From Paraburkholderia franconis (GTDB lineage: Bacteria > Pseudomonadota > Gammaproteobacteria > Burkholderiales > Burkholderiaceae): DNA of 64,000 nucleotides. The stretch's first letter is position 1. Each line of letters opens with the position of its first letter. The stretch spans positions 30,990 to 94,989 of the forward strand of contig NZ_WHNP01000033.1 in assembly GCF_009362735.1 (NCBI RefSeq), given 5' to 3'. The notes beneath the pieces were generated by a model. It had not been told where the DNA came from, did no database searches, and saw only the letters and a list, made by a program, of their open reading frames with translations. Position numbers and translations under genes: made by a program. Below are positions 1 to 8,992 of this stretch, piece by piece.

Positions 1-627
1 CACTACGCGATCGCGCTATACGCGGCCCTCTTCGAAGCCGGCATTCTGCCCGCCGACGAGCTCGAAACCTACGGCAGCGACGACAGCCGCCTGCCGATGT
101 CCGGCATGGCCAGCTACACGCCCGGCATGGAGATGTCCGGCGGCTCGCTCGGCCAGGGCCTGACGATTGCCGTGGGCCGCTGCCTGGGCCTCAAGCGCAA
201 GGGCTCGGACGTATTCGTCTACACCCTCTTCTCCGACGGTGAACTCGACGAAGGCGCGATCTGGGAAGGGCTGATGTCCGCCGCGCACTGGAAGCTCGAC
301 AACCTGATCGCCATCGTCGACGTGAACAACCAGCAGGCCGATGGCCCGTCGACGCAGATCATGGCGTTCGAGCCGCTCGTCGACAAGCTCGAAGCGTTTG
401 GCTGGTACACGCAGCGCGTGAACGGCAACGACATCGACGCCGTCAGCCAGGCCTTCGACAACGCCCGCCGTCACGACAAGGCGCAGCCGCGCATCATCGT
501 CTGCGACACGAAGATGGGCTGCGGCGTGCCGTTCCTCGAAGAGCGCGAGAAGAACCACTTCATCCGCGTCGATGCGCACGAGTGGAAGCTCGCGCTCGAA
601 GCACTCGATGCCGGGAGGCAAGCATGA
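1..627 (+). CDS. Transketolase, N-terminal (thiamine pyrophosphate) subunit, 5' end outside window
   Basis: This is the TPP-binding half of a split transketolase; the beginning lies before the window. The visible 208 residues include GMEMSGGSLGQGL and the TPP/magnesium segment SDGELDEGAIWEG followed by VDVNNQ, the GDG-x(about 26)-N thiamine fold with Ser in place of the first Gly. Split transketolases work as a heterotetramer with a separate pyrimidine-binding subunit, here the next gene. The stop overlaps the next start by four bases (ATGA at 624-627), so translation is probably coupled. The acceptor and donor sugars cannot be read from this half. Family assignment is firm; substrate unknown. 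Confidence 0.93.
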   Translation, partial: HYAIALYAALFEAGILPADELETYGSDDSRLPMSGMASYTPGMEMSGGSLGQGLTIAVGRCLGLKRKGSDVFVYTLFSDGELDEGAIWEGLMSAAHWKLDNLIAIVDVNNQQADGPSTQIMAFEPLVDKLEAFGWYTQRVNGNDIDAVSQAFDNARRHDKAQPRIIVCDTKMGCGVPFLEEREKNHFIRVDAHEWKLALEALDAGRQA

Positions 628-1619
628 GCACCGTCGCCAGGAAGCGCCTGAAAACCTCCGCGATGATCGCGTCGATCGCGGGCGAAGGCCAGGTCACGCG
701 TTCCGCGCCGTTCGGCCATGCGCTGGCGGAACTGGGGCGCGCGAAGACCAACATCATCGGCATGACGGCCGACCTCGGCAGGTACACCGACCTGCACATC
801 TTCGCGCAGCAGTTTCCCGAGCGTTACTACCAGATGGGCATGGCCGAGCAGCTGCTGATGGGTGCCGCAGCGGGTTTCGCGCATGAAGGCGCGCAGCCGT
901 TCGTCACCACGTATGCGGTGTTCGCCACACGACGCGCGTATGACTTCATCCATCAGACGATCGCCGAAGACAACCTCGACGTGAAGATCGTCTGCGCGCT
1001 GCCCGGCCTCACGACCGGCTACGGTCCCAGCCACCAGGCCGCCGAAGACCTCGCGCTGATGCGCGCGATGCCGAACATGACGGTGATCGATCCGTGCGAC
1101 GCGCTCGACATCGAGCAGATGGTGCCCGCCATCGCCGCGCACAAAGGGCCCGTGTATGCGCGCCTCCTGCGCGGCAATGTGCCCGTCGTGCTCGACGAAT
1201 ACGACTACCGCTTCGAACTCGGCAAGGCGAAGCTCTTGCGCGACGGCAACGACGTGCTGCTGATCTCGTCGGGGATCATGACGATGCGCTCGCTCGAAGT
1301 CGCAAAGGCGCTGGAAGCGGACAACATCGGCGTAGGCGTGCTGCACGTGCCGACCATCAAACCGCTCGATACGGCCACGATCCTGCGCGAAGCGAAGCGC
1401 ACTGGCCGCATGGTGATCGTCGCGGAGAACCATACGGTGATCGGCGGGCTCGGCGAAGCGGTGGCGCGCACGCTGCTCGGCGCGGGCGTTACCCCTCCGT
1501 TCCGCCAGATCGCGCTGCCCGACGAATTCCTCGATGCCGGAGCGCTGCCCACGCTGCACGACCGCTATGGCATCTCGACGGAAACGATGTGCGACACCAT
1601 CAAAGGCTGGCTGGGCTGA
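624..1619 (+). CDS. Transketolase, C-terminal subunit
   Basis: This 331-residue protein is the pyrimidine-binding and C-terminal half of a split transketolase, partner of the preceding gene. The chosen ATG at 624 has a GGGAGGC ribosome site at 613-619 and overlaps the upstream stop; an in-frame codon at 582 lies inside the upstream gene and is less likely. QMGMAEQLLMGAAAGFAHEG carries the conserved Glu that activates the TPP aminopyrimidine ring, followed by the TTYAVFATRRAYDF segment. It sits at the front of an operon with an SDR, a TRAP importer, a second transketolase and a hydroxyacid dehydrogenase, which suggests a dedicated catabolic role rather than the housekeeping pentose phosphate pathway. 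Confidence 0.94.
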   Translation: MSTVARKRLKTSAMIASIAGEGQVTRSAPFGHALAELGRAKTNIIGMTADLGRYTDLHIFAQQFPERYYQMGMAEQLLMGAAAGFAHEGAQPFVTTYAVFATRRAYDFIHQTIAEDNLDVKIVCALPGLTTGYGPSHQAAEDLALMRAMPNMTVIDPCDALDIEQMVPAIAAHKGPVYARLLRGNVPVVLDEYDYRFELGKAKLLRDGNDVLLISSGIMTMRSLEVAKALEADNIGVGVLHVPTIKPLDTATILREAKRTGRMVIVAENHTVIGGLGEAVARTLLGAGVTPPFRQIALPDEFLDAGALPTLHDRYGISTETMCDTIKGWLG

Positions 1620-1685
1620 CACCCGTTTAGCCAATAGCCAAACCACAACCCTTACGCAAGCAATCATTATCAGGAGCACAGCATC

Positions 1686-2450
1686 ATGTCAGAGTCACGT
1701 CTTCTCGAAGGCAAGGTCGCCGTCATTTCCGGCGCAGCATCGCCGCGTGGAATCGGCATGGCCACCGCGCGCATGTTCGCGAAGCACGGCGCAAAGATCG
1801 CGATCCTTGATCTCGACGCTTCCGCGGCACGCGACGCGGCCGCCTCGATCGGCCCCGAGCATCGCGGCTATGCGTGCAATGTCACCGACCGGCAGGCATG
1901 CCAGGCCGCCGTCGAGCAGATCGTCGCCGACTTCGGCGCGATCGATGTTCTCATCAACAATGCGGGCGTCACGCAAGCCGTAAAGCTGCTCGATATCGAT
2001 CCGGAAAGCTGGGACCGCATTCTCAATGTGAACCTGCGCGGCGTGCTATATCTGTCGCAAGCCGTCGTGCCGCAGATGAAGAAGCAAAAAAGCGGCTCGA
2101 TCGGCTGCATGTCGTCGGTGTCGGCGCAGCGCGGCGGCGGCATTCTCGGCGGCCCGCACTATTCGGCAGCGAAGGCGGGTGTGCTCGGCCTTGCGAAAGC
2201 GATGGCGCGCGAACTCGGTCCCGACGGCATTCGCGTGAACTGCGTGACGCCCGGCCTGATCCAGACCGACATCAACGCGGGCAAGATCAGCGACGACAAG
2301 CGCGGCGAAATTCTCGCGGGCATTCCGCTCAACCGTCTCGGCGTGCCGGACGATGTCGCGGGCGCCTTTCTGTTTCTCGCGTCGCCGATTTCGTCGTACA
2401 TCACGGGCGCCGTCATCGACGTGAACGGCGGCATGCTGATTCACGGATGA
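1686..2450 (+). CDS. SDR family NAD(P)-dependent oxidoreductase
   Basis: This is a classical short-chain dehydrogenase of 254 residues. It shows the nucleotide-binding GAASPRGIG motif (residues 16-24), NNAG at 91-94, the catalytic Ser near 143 and the YSAAK Tyr-Lys pair (Tyr159, Lys163). A C-terminal ITGAVIDVNGG segment is typical of the FabG-like subgroup. Asp42 after the second strand (AILDLDA) favours NAD over NADP. It lies 66 bases after the split transketolase, with CAGGAGCACAGC before the ATG, in the same direction. It may interconvert a ketose and a polyol or sugar acid that feeds or leaves the transketolases; the substrate is not determinable. Confidence 0.93.
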   Translation: MSESRLLEGKVAVISGAASPRGIGMATARMFAKHGAKIAILDLDASAARDAAASIGPEHRGYACNVTDRQACQAAVEQIVADFGAIDVLINNAGVTQAVKLLDIDPESWDRILNVNLRGVLYLSQAVVPQMKKQKSGSIGCMSSVSAQRGGGILGGPHYSAAKAGVLGLAKAMARELGPDGIRVNCVTPGLIQTDINAGKISDDKRGEILAGIPLNRLGVPDDVAGAFLFLASPISSYITGAVIDVNGGMLIHG

Positions 2451-2636
2451 CTCACGGCTGATCCGTGCTGAAGCGCGAATAGCACCCAACGGCGCGCAGC
2501 AGCCGGGTCCGGCCAGCCGCGCGCAATACAGGCAGCAGCAACAGTGGCCGGAAACAGGCAAACGCGCCGCAGAGCGTGTTGTCCGGGCAAGACAACTACA
2601 CCGATACATCCCAAATCCGTATTGGAGGAGCACATC

Positions 2637-3680
2637 ATGAGCAACCGTTCGACCATCCGCAGCGGCATCGACCGACGCACCTTTCTGAAAGCGGGCGCAA
2701 GCGTCGCTGCGGCAGCACCGCTGTGGGGCCTGTCGATCCGACGCGCATCGGCTGCCGACTTCTCATACAAGCTCGCGACGGGCCAGGACCCGACGCACCC
2801 GGTCAACATCCGCGCGCAGCAGGCGTGCGACAAGATCCGCGCCGCGACGAACGGCAAGCTCGACATCAAGGTTTTTCCCGCGAACCAGCTCGGCTCGGAT
2901 ACCGACCTGCTGTCGCAGGTGCGAAGCGGCGGCGTCGAGTTCTTCAATCAGGCGTCGTCGATTCTCGCGACGCTCGCGCCCGCTGCCGGCATCGTCAACA
3001 CGGGCTTTGCGTTCCCCGACTACGACACCGTCTGGAAAGCGATGGACGGCGATCTCGGCGCGTACATCCGGGCGCAGATCGAGAAGACAGGCATCGTCAC
3101 GGTGTCGAAGGTGTGGGACAACGGCTTCCGCCAGGTCAGCTCATCGACGCGCGTCATCAAGCAGCCGGGCGACCTGAAGGGCTTCAAGATCCGCGTGCCG
3201 CAAGCGCCGATGCTCACGTCGCTCTTCAAAGCGCTCGATGCTGGCCCTGCGCCGATCAACTTCAACGAGCTGTATTCGGCGCTGCAAACAGGCGTCGTTG
3301 AAGGACAGGAGAACCCGCTGCCCATCATCGCGACGGCCAAGCTCTATGAAGTCCAGAAGTCGATCAGCCTGACGTCGCATGTGTGGGACGGCTACTGGAT
3401 TCTCGGCAACAAGCGCGCATGGGAGAAGCTGCCCGCCGACATGCGCGCCATCGTCACGCGCGAATTCGAAGCGGCAGGCATGCTCGAACGCGCGGATATC
3501 GCGAAGCTGAACGGGTCGCTACGCAACGATCTGAAGGCCAAGGGCATCAATGTCGTCGATGTGGACCGCCAGGCGTTCCGCGACGCCTTGCGCAAAACGA
3601 GCTTCTATAGCGACTGGAAAGCGAAGTATGGCGACCAGGGCTGGAGCACGCTCGAAAAGTACGTCGGAAAACTGGTATGA
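2637..3680 (+). CDS. TRAP transporter substrate-binding protein (DctP family), Tat signal
   Basis: This is a periplasmic solute receptor of a TRAP importer, 347 residues. The N-terminus has a twin-arginine motif (DRRTFLK, residues 12-18) followed by an alanine-rich stretch and a probable ASA cleavage site near residue 40, so export is probably by Tat. The mature part has DctP features, including KGFKIRVP with the ligand-carboxylate Arg and the SALQTGVVEGQENP block. DctP-type receptors usually bind organic acids such as sugar acids or keto acids. The chosen ATG at 2637 follows GGAGGAGC. The stop overlaps the permease start by four bases (ATGA at 3677). Confidence 0.93.
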   Translation: MSNRSTIRSGIDRRTFLKAGASVAAAAPLWGLSIRRASAADFSYKLATGQDPTHPVNIRAQQACDKIRAATNGKLDIKVFPANQLGSDTDLLSQVRSGGVEFFNQASSILATLAPAAGIVNTGFAFPDYDTVWKAMDGDLGAYIRAQIEKTGIVTVSKVWDNGFRQVSSSTRVIKQPGDLKGFKIRVPQAPMLTSLFKALDAGPAPINFNELYSALQTGVVEGQENPLPIIATAKLYEVQKSISLTSHVWDGYWILGNKRAWEKLPADMRAIVTREFEAAGMLERADIAKLNGSLRNDLKAKGINVVDVDRQAFRDALRKTSFYSDWKAKYGDQGWSTLEKYVGKLV

Positions 3681-5545
3681 ACACCATGCACACCGCTACT
3701 TTCCCTCAACCGTCGCCGCGCCGAATCGTCAATACGATCGACACGGTGCTCGGATACATGGTGGAGATTCCCGCCGCGCTGCTGGTCGTCGCTGAAATCT
3801 TCGTGCTGCTGGCGGGCGTGACGAGCCGTTATGTGCTGCGCACCCCGCTCGTCTGGTCCGATGAACTCGCCTCCATGCTGTTCCTCTGGCTCGCGATGCT
3901 CGGCGCTGTGGTCGCGCTGCGGCGCGGCGAGCATATGCGAATGACGGCGCTCGTCGGCAAGGCATCGCCGTCCGTGCGCGCGTTTCTCGAGCTCGTCGCG
4001 ATCGCCGCTCCCCTCGCGTTCCTGCTGCTCGTGATCGGACCGGCTGTCGAGTTCGCGCAGGACGAAGGCATCATCACGACGCCCGCGCTGGAAATCTCGA
4101 ACACCTGGCGCGCGGCGGCGCTGCCCATCGGCTGCGTGCTGATGCTCGTCGTCGCGTGCCTGCGCCTGATTCGCGTGGCCAACTGGCACATGACACTTGC
4201 AGCGCTCGCGCTGGTGGCCGCGATCGCGGGCGGCTTCGTCGCGATGAGTCCCGTGCTGCAAGCTCTGGGCAACGTGAACCTGCTGATCTTCTTCGTGGGT
4301 CTCGTCGCGTTGTGCGTGCTGTCGGGCGTGCCTATCGCGTTCTCGTTCGGCCTCGCGACATTCGGCTATCTCGCGCTGACGACGAGCACGCCGCTGAGCG
4401 TCGTCGTCGGACGGATGGACGAAGGCATGTCGCATCTTATCCTGCTCTCGGTGCCGCTCTTCGTGTTCCTCGGGCAACTGATCGAGATGACGGGCATGGC
4501 CAACGCGATGATCGCGTTTCTAGCGAGCCTGCTCGGCCACGTGCGCGGCGGTCTGTCGTATGTGCTGGTCGGCGCGATGTATCTGGTGTCGGGCATCTCC
4601 GGCTCGAAGGCGGCCGACATGGCAGCCATCGCGCCCGTGCTGTTCCCGGAGATGAAGGCACGCGGCGCGAAGCCGGGCGACCTCGTCGCGCTGCTCGCGG
4701 CCACGGGCGCGCAGACGGAGACCATCCCGCCGAGCCTCGTGCTGATCACGCTCGGCTCGGTGACGGGCGTGTCGATCTCCGCGCTCTTCACGGGCGGCAT
4801 GCTTCCCGGCATCGTGCTCGCGATCACGCTGTGCTCTGTCGTGTGGTGGCGCTATCGCGGCGACGATCTGTCGAACGTGCGGCGCGCCGCGCGCGGCGAA
4901 GTGCTGCGCAAGCTCGCCATCGCCTTCCCCGCGCTCGCGCTGCCGTTCGTGATCCGTTTCGCGGTCGTCGAAGGCATCGCGACGGCCACGGAAGTCTCGA
5001 CAATCGGCATTGCGTATACGGTGCTTGCGGGTCTCCTGATCTATCGCCGCTTCGAATGGTCGCGCCTGAAGCCAATGTTGATTGACACGGCCGCGCTCTC
5101 CGGCGCGATCCTGCTGATCATCGGCGCAGCGACGGGTATGGCGTGGGCGCTCACGCAGTCCGGGTTCTCAGGCCAGCTCGCGCAGGCGATGGCCAAGCTG
5201 CCCGGCGGCGCCGCGATCTTCATGGCCGCTTCGATGCTCGTGTTCATCGTGCTCGGCAGCGTGCTCGAAGGCATTCCCGCGATCGTGCTGTTCGGCCCGC
5301 TGATGTTCCCGATCGCGCGGCAGATGGGCATTCACGATGTGCATTACGCGATGGTCGTGATCCTGTCGATGGGCGTAGGCCTGTTCGCGCCGCCGTTCGG
5401 CGTCGGCTACTATTCGGCGTGCGCGGTGAGCCGCATCCATCCCGACGAAGGCATGAAGCCGATCATCGGCTACATCATCGCGCTCGTGATCGGCCTGATC
5501 GTCGTCGCAGCCGTGCCGTGGATCTCGACCGGCTTCCTGCACTGA
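3677..5545 (+). CDS. TRAP transporter fused permease (DctQ-DctM)
   Basis: This 622-residue integral membrane protein fuses the small DctQ subunit (about residues 15-170, four predicted spans) to the large DctM subunit (about 195-620, repeated hydrophobic helices). The DctM part has GISGSKAADMAAIAPVLFPE and a second-half equivalent near GLFAPPFGVGYYSAC, the two discontinuous-helix regions of this family. TRAP importers use ion gradients and take ligand from the receptor encoded just upstream, with which this gene overlaps by four bases. QM fusion is common and no defect is visible. Confidence 0.94.
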   Translation: MNTMHTATFPQPSPRRIVNTIDTVLGYMVEIPAALLVVAEIFVLLAGVTSRYVLRTPLVWSDELASMLFLWLAMLGAVVALRRGEHMRMTALVGKASPSVRAFLELVAIAAPLAFLLLVIGPAVEFAQDEGIITTPALEISNTWRAAALPIGCVLMLVVACLRLIRVANWHMTLAALALVAAIAGGFVAMSPVLQALGNVNLLIFFVGLVALCVLSGVPIAFSFGLATFGYLALTTSTPLSVVVGRMDEGMSHLILLSVPLFVFLGQLIEMTGMANAMIAFLASLLGHVRGGLSYVLVGAMYLVSGISGSKAADMAAIAPVLFPEMKARGAKPGDLVALLAATGAQTETIPPSLVLITLGSVTGVSISALFTGGMLPGIVLAITLCSVVWWRYRGDDLSNVRRAARGEVLRKLAIAFPALALPFVIRFAVVEGIATATEVSTIGIAYTVLAGLLIYRRFEWSRLKPMLIDTAALSGAILLIIGAATGMAWALTQSGFSGQLAQAMAKLPGGAAIFMAASMLVFIVLGSVLEGIPAIVLFGPLMFPIARQMGIHDVHYAMVVILSMGVGLFAPPFGVGYYSACAVSRIHPDEGMKPIIGYIIALVIGLIVVAAVPWISTGFLH

Positions 5546-5552
5546 CGCATTG

Positions 5553-5586
5553 CGCTGCGTCTCTGTCTTCCGCCGAAGACGCAGCG
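5553..5586 (+). other. Intercistronic hairpin between TRAP permease and transketolase
   Basis: Perfect 10-base arms CGCTGCGTCT (5553-5562) and AGACGCAGCG (5577-5586) enclose a 14-base loop eight bases after the permease stop. There is no run of T afterwards, so it is more likely an mRNA-stabilising or partial attenuation element than a strong terminator. Confidence 0.5.
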
Positions 5587-5651
5587 CCCTCTTCCCTCTT
5601 TCAACACTTGCGATAGCCGCCGCCCATGAGGCGAGGCGGCAAGGAGAAGTC

Positions 5652-7640
5652 ATGTCCGACATCATGCCGTTGCGCGCAACGCGGCCGCTCGCCAACGCGA
5701 TCCGCTTTCTCGCCATCGACGCCATCGTGCGCGCCGGCGAAGGTCACCAGGGCGTACCGCTCGGCATGGCCGAAATCGCGACTGCGCTGTTCACGCAGCA
5801 TATGAAGTTCAATCCCGCCGATCCGCAATGGCCCGATCGCGACCGCTTCGTGCTGTCCAACGGACACGGCTCGATGCTGCTGTACGCACTGCTGCATCTG
5901 ACGGGCTATGCGGAGTTCGGCATCGATCAGATCAAGACCTTCCGCGAGATGGGCTCGCATTGCGAAGGCCATCCAGAATTTGATCCCGCAGCCGGAATCG
6001 AAGTCACGACGGGGCCGCTCGGACAAGGCATAGCGAACGCGTTCGGCATGGCCGTTGCCGAAGCCTACCTGAACGCGAAATTCGGCGACGATATCGTGAA
6101 CCACTACACGTATGCGTTCGTCGGCGATGGATGTCTGCAGGAGGGCGTCGGCCAGGAAATGATTTCACTCGCGGGACACCTGAAACTCGGCAAGCTGATC
6201 CTCTGCTGGGACGACAACCGCATCACCGACGACGGCAGCACGTCGCTGTCGATCAGCGAAGACGTGAGCGAACGGTTCCGCGTCGCGGGCTGGCATGTGA
6301 TCGAAGTCGACGGGCACGATCTCGATGCAGTCGCCGCGGCGTTCGCGGAGGCGAAGCGCGACCCGCGTCCGTCGATGCTGGCATGTCGCACGGTCATTGC
6401 GCGCGGCATCGCCCGTTTGCAGGGACAACGCGGCGGGCACAGCGGCAAGCTGTTTGCAGCCGATGCCGATGCGGCTCGCGGCGAACTGGGCTGGCCGCAT
6501 GCGCCGTTCGAGATTCCCCTCGACGTGCTGCAAGCCTGGCGTACCGCGGGACGGCGCAGCGAAAGCGAGTATCTCGCGTGGCATGAGCGCCTCGCTACAT
6601 TGCCCGACGACGCGCGCGCCGAGTTCGAGCGCATTCAGGCAGGCCGTTTGCCCGAAGGCTGGCAGCGCGTACTCGACGACTACCGCAAGCAGGTCGTGGA
6701 AAAAGGCGAAGCCCAGGCGGGCATCATGATTTCTGCCGAGATCAACGATCTGCTCGCACAGTTGCCGGAACGCATGGTCGGTTGCGCGGACCTCGAAGCG
6801 CCGACGAGCCACAAGCGCAGCCTTCATGCGTTCACATCGGAAGATCGCAGCGGCGCGTATGTGCATTGCGGCGTGCGCGAGCATGTGATGGGCGCGATGG
6901 CGAACGGCATGGCCGCGCACGGGGGCGTGATACCGCTCGCCGTCACGTATCTCGCGTTCTCCGACTACGAGCGACCCGCGATGCGCATGGCCGCGTTGAT
7001 GGGTCTGCCCGTGAAGTTCGTGTTCAGCCACGACTCAATCGGCGTCGGCAAGAACGGGCCGACGCATCAGCCGGTGGAGATCCTCGCATCGCTGCGCGCG
7101 ATGCCGAACATGTATGTGTTCCGTCCCGCCGATGCTGTCGAAGCCGCCGAATGCTGGGCGCTCGCCTACGAGTATCGCAGCGGACCGAGCACGATGGTAT
7201 TCGCGCGCCAGATGCTGCCGCTCGTTCGCACGCGCCTGACCACCGACAACCTGTGCGCGCGCGGCGGGTACGTCCTCGCTGAGGCCGAAGGCGGCGAACG
7301 CCTCGTCACGCTACTTGCGACGGGCTCGGAAGTCGCGCTGGCCGTCGCGGCGCGCGAACGTCTGCAAAAAGAAGGAATTCCGACCGCCGTGGTCTCGCTG
7401 CCGTGCTGGGAACTGTTCGACGCGCAGGACCGCGAATATCGCAAGACTGTGCTCGGCGCGAACACCGTGCGCATCGGCATCGAGGCCGCCATGCGCTTCG
7501 GCTGGGACCGCTATCTCGGCGAACGCGGTGGCTTTGTCGGCATGAAGGGATTTGGCGCGTCAGGTCCCGCCGAAACGCTGTACGAACACTTCGGCATCAC
7601 GCCGGCGCATATCGTCGCTGAAGCGAAGCGTCATCTTTGA
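5652..7640 (+). CDS. Transketolase, single-chain, with altered substrate pocket
   Basis: This is a full-length 662-residue transketolase. The chosen ATG at 5652 follows AAGGAGAAGT; an in-frame codon at 5550 lacks such a site. TPP features are intact: GHPEF, TTGPLGQG, GDGCLQEG with WDDN, and GVREHVMGAMANG. Sugar-phosphate pocket positions differ from yeast and E. coli enzymes: the region normally reading TRKAS reads MISAE, the SADLAPSNLT region reads CADLEAPTSHK, and HDSIGVGEDGPTHQ reads HDSIGVGKNGPTHQ, so the Asp that contacts the donor hydroxyl (yeast Asp477) is Asn. The His of HDSIG and the Arg of ARQ are kept. A non-standard substrate is likely. It is the second transketolase of this operon. 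Confidence 0.92.
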   Translation: MSDIMPLRATRPLANAIRFLAIDAIVRAGEGHQGVPLGMAEIATALFTQHMKFNPADPQWPDRDRFVLSNGHGSMLLYALLHLTGYAEFGIDQIKTFREMGSHCEGHPEFDPAAGIEVTTGPLGQGIANAFGMAVAEAYLNAKFGDDIVNHYTYAFVGDGCLQEGVGQEMISLAGHLKLGKLILCWDDNRITDDGSTSLSISEDVSERFRVAGWHVIEVDGHDLDAVAAAFAEAKRDPRPSMLACRTVIARGIARLQGQRGGHSGKLFAADADAARGELGWPHAPFEIPLDVLQAWRTAGRRSESEYLAWHERLATLPDDARAEFERIQAGRLPEGWQRVLDDYRKQVVEKGEAQAGIMISAEINDLLAQLPERMVGCADLEAPTSHKRSLHAFTSEDRSGAYVHCGVREHVMGAMANGMAAHGGVIPLAVTYLAFSDYERPAMRMAALMGLPVKFVFSHDSIGVGKNGPTHQPVEILASLRAMPNMYVFRPADAVEAAECWALAYEYRSGPSTMVFARQMLPLVRTRLTTDNLCARGGYVLAEAEGGERLVTLLATGSEVALAVAARERLQKEGIPTAVVSLPCWELFDAQDREYRKTVLGANTVRIGIEAAMRFGWDRYLGERGGFVGMKGFGASGPAETLYEHFGITPAHIVAEAKRHL

Positions 7641-7675
7641 TCCGACCTCATCGAGCAACTCCAACAGGAACCAGC

Positions 7676-8632
7676 ATGCAGAAGATCGTCTTCCTCGATC
7701 GCGCGACACTCGCGCCACAGATAAAGCTCGCACGGCCGACATTCGAACACGAGCTTGTCGAATACGAGCATACGCGAGCCGATCAGGTCGCCGCGCGTCT
7801 TGACGGCGCAACCATCGCCATTACCAATAAGGTGCCGCTGACCGCGGAGGTGATCGCGCAATTGCCGTCGTTAAAACTCGTCGCCGTCGCCGCGACGGGC
7901 ACCGATTGCGTCGATAAGGAAGCGTGCGAGCGTCATGGCGTCAAGGTGACGAACATTCGCGGCTATGCGCTGAACACCGTGCCCGAGCATACGTTCGCGT
8001 TGATGCTCGCGCTGCGCCGCAATCTGATCGCGTATCGCGACGACGTGCTGAACGGCGAGTGGCAGAGGTCCGGCCAGTTCTGTTTCTTCAATCACGCGAT
8101 ACGTGATCTCGGCGGCATGACGCTCGGCATCATCGGCGAAGGCGTGCTTGGTCAGCGCGTAGCCGAGATTGCGAAGGCGTTCGGTATGCGCCCGCTATTC
8201 GCTGCGCACAAGGGCCGCGAAGGACTCGGACCGCTGTACACGCCATGGGACGAAGTGCTTGCGACGAGCGACATTATCACAATACACAGTCCGCTAACGC
8301 CACAAACGCCCGGCATGCTCGCGATGCCCGAGTTTCGCGCGATGATGCGCAAGCCGCTTGTGATCAATACGGCGCGCGGCGGGCTCGTCGATGAAGATGC
8401 GTTGGCGCGCGCGCTCGAAGAAGGGCTGATCAGTGGCATAGGCTTCGATGTGCTGTCGAGCGAACCGCCCAGCGGCGACAATCCGCTGATGCGCATTGCG
8501 AATCGGCCGAATGTAATTGTGACGCCGCATGTCGCTTGGGCATCGGATGAGGCGCAGCAGGCGCTTGCCGATCAGTTGATGGATAACATCGGCGGATTTG
8601 TGCGCGGCGCGCCTGTCAATATTGTCGTTTAG
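7676..8632 (+). CDS. D-2-hydroxyacid dehydrogenase (hydroxypyruvate/glyoxylate reductase type)
   Basis: This 318-residue NAD(P)-dependent dehydrogenase has the Rossmann GIIGEGVLGQ loop, the catalytic Arg in NTARGGLVDE, Glu in LSSEPP and His in TPHVAWAS. Overall it resembles the glycerate dehydrogenase/hydroxypyruvate reductase branch. Hydroxypyruvate is a known two-carbon donor for transketolases, so a link to the neighbouring transketolases is reasonable, though this is inference. The ATG at 7676 lies 36 bases after the transketolase stop with a CAGGAACC site. It appears to be the last gene of the operon. Confidence 0.92.
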   Translation: MQKIVFLDRATLAPQIKLARPTFEHELVEYEHTRADQVAARLDGATIAITNKVPLTAEVIAQLPSLKLVAVAATGTDCVDKEACERHGVKVTNIRGYALNTVPEHTFALMLALRRNLIAYRDDVLNGEWQRSGQFCFFNHAIRDLGGMTLGIIGEGVLGQRVAEIAKAFGMRPLFAAHKGREGLGPLYTPWDEVLATSDIITIHSPLTPQTPGMLAMPEFRAMMRKPLVINTARGGLVDEDALARALEEGLISGIGFDVLSSEPPSGDNPLMRIANRPNVIVTPHVAWASDEAQQALADQLMDNIGGFVRGAPVNIVV

Positions 8633-8992
8633 TGTCCGCGATGGGCGCGGTTGTGGTTCGCCTGGCTTTTCGCTGGCATCCGCGCTGCGCCTCGCGGTAC
8701 GAGCGCTACCCTGTACGGTCGGCACTTACTTTCTTTGACAACGCCGCAAAGAAAATATGTAGCTCACAACGCAGATCTAAACGGCGATATCACGTGGCCC
8801 GATGCGGCTTGCAAAAGAACAAACCGCGATTTTCCGGGAATAGCAGCGATTATCGGCATATCGATTTCAATATAGTTTTTCGTAATCCTCAAGATAAAGC
8901 CAGACCATTCTTCGAATTCCCCGGGGTGCGGCTAAGCACATGCTCAGGTGGATGCGCGACCTACGAATCGGCGACAACGGCAATGTAAGTCT
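8633..8992. repeat. Intergenic stretch with degenerate Paraburkholderia-type repeat
   Basis: No convincing gene lies here. About 8640-8790 resembles, from memory, an abundant intergenic repeat of Paraburkholderia/Caballeronia genomes, whose core runs GGCACTTACTTTCTTTG, a short loop, then CAAAGAAA. Here the core is 8721-8754 with perfect inverted arms TTTCTTTG (8730-8737) and CAAAGAAA (8747-8754). The copy is mutated relative to the form I recall. The hairpin may end transcription of the upstream operon. Nothing recognisable was seen in 8800-8990. Confidence 0.5.

Noticed and set aside
8632..8988. Plus-strand open frame of 118 codons
   Set aside because: No ribosome site or motif; it overlaps the degenerate intergenic repeat.
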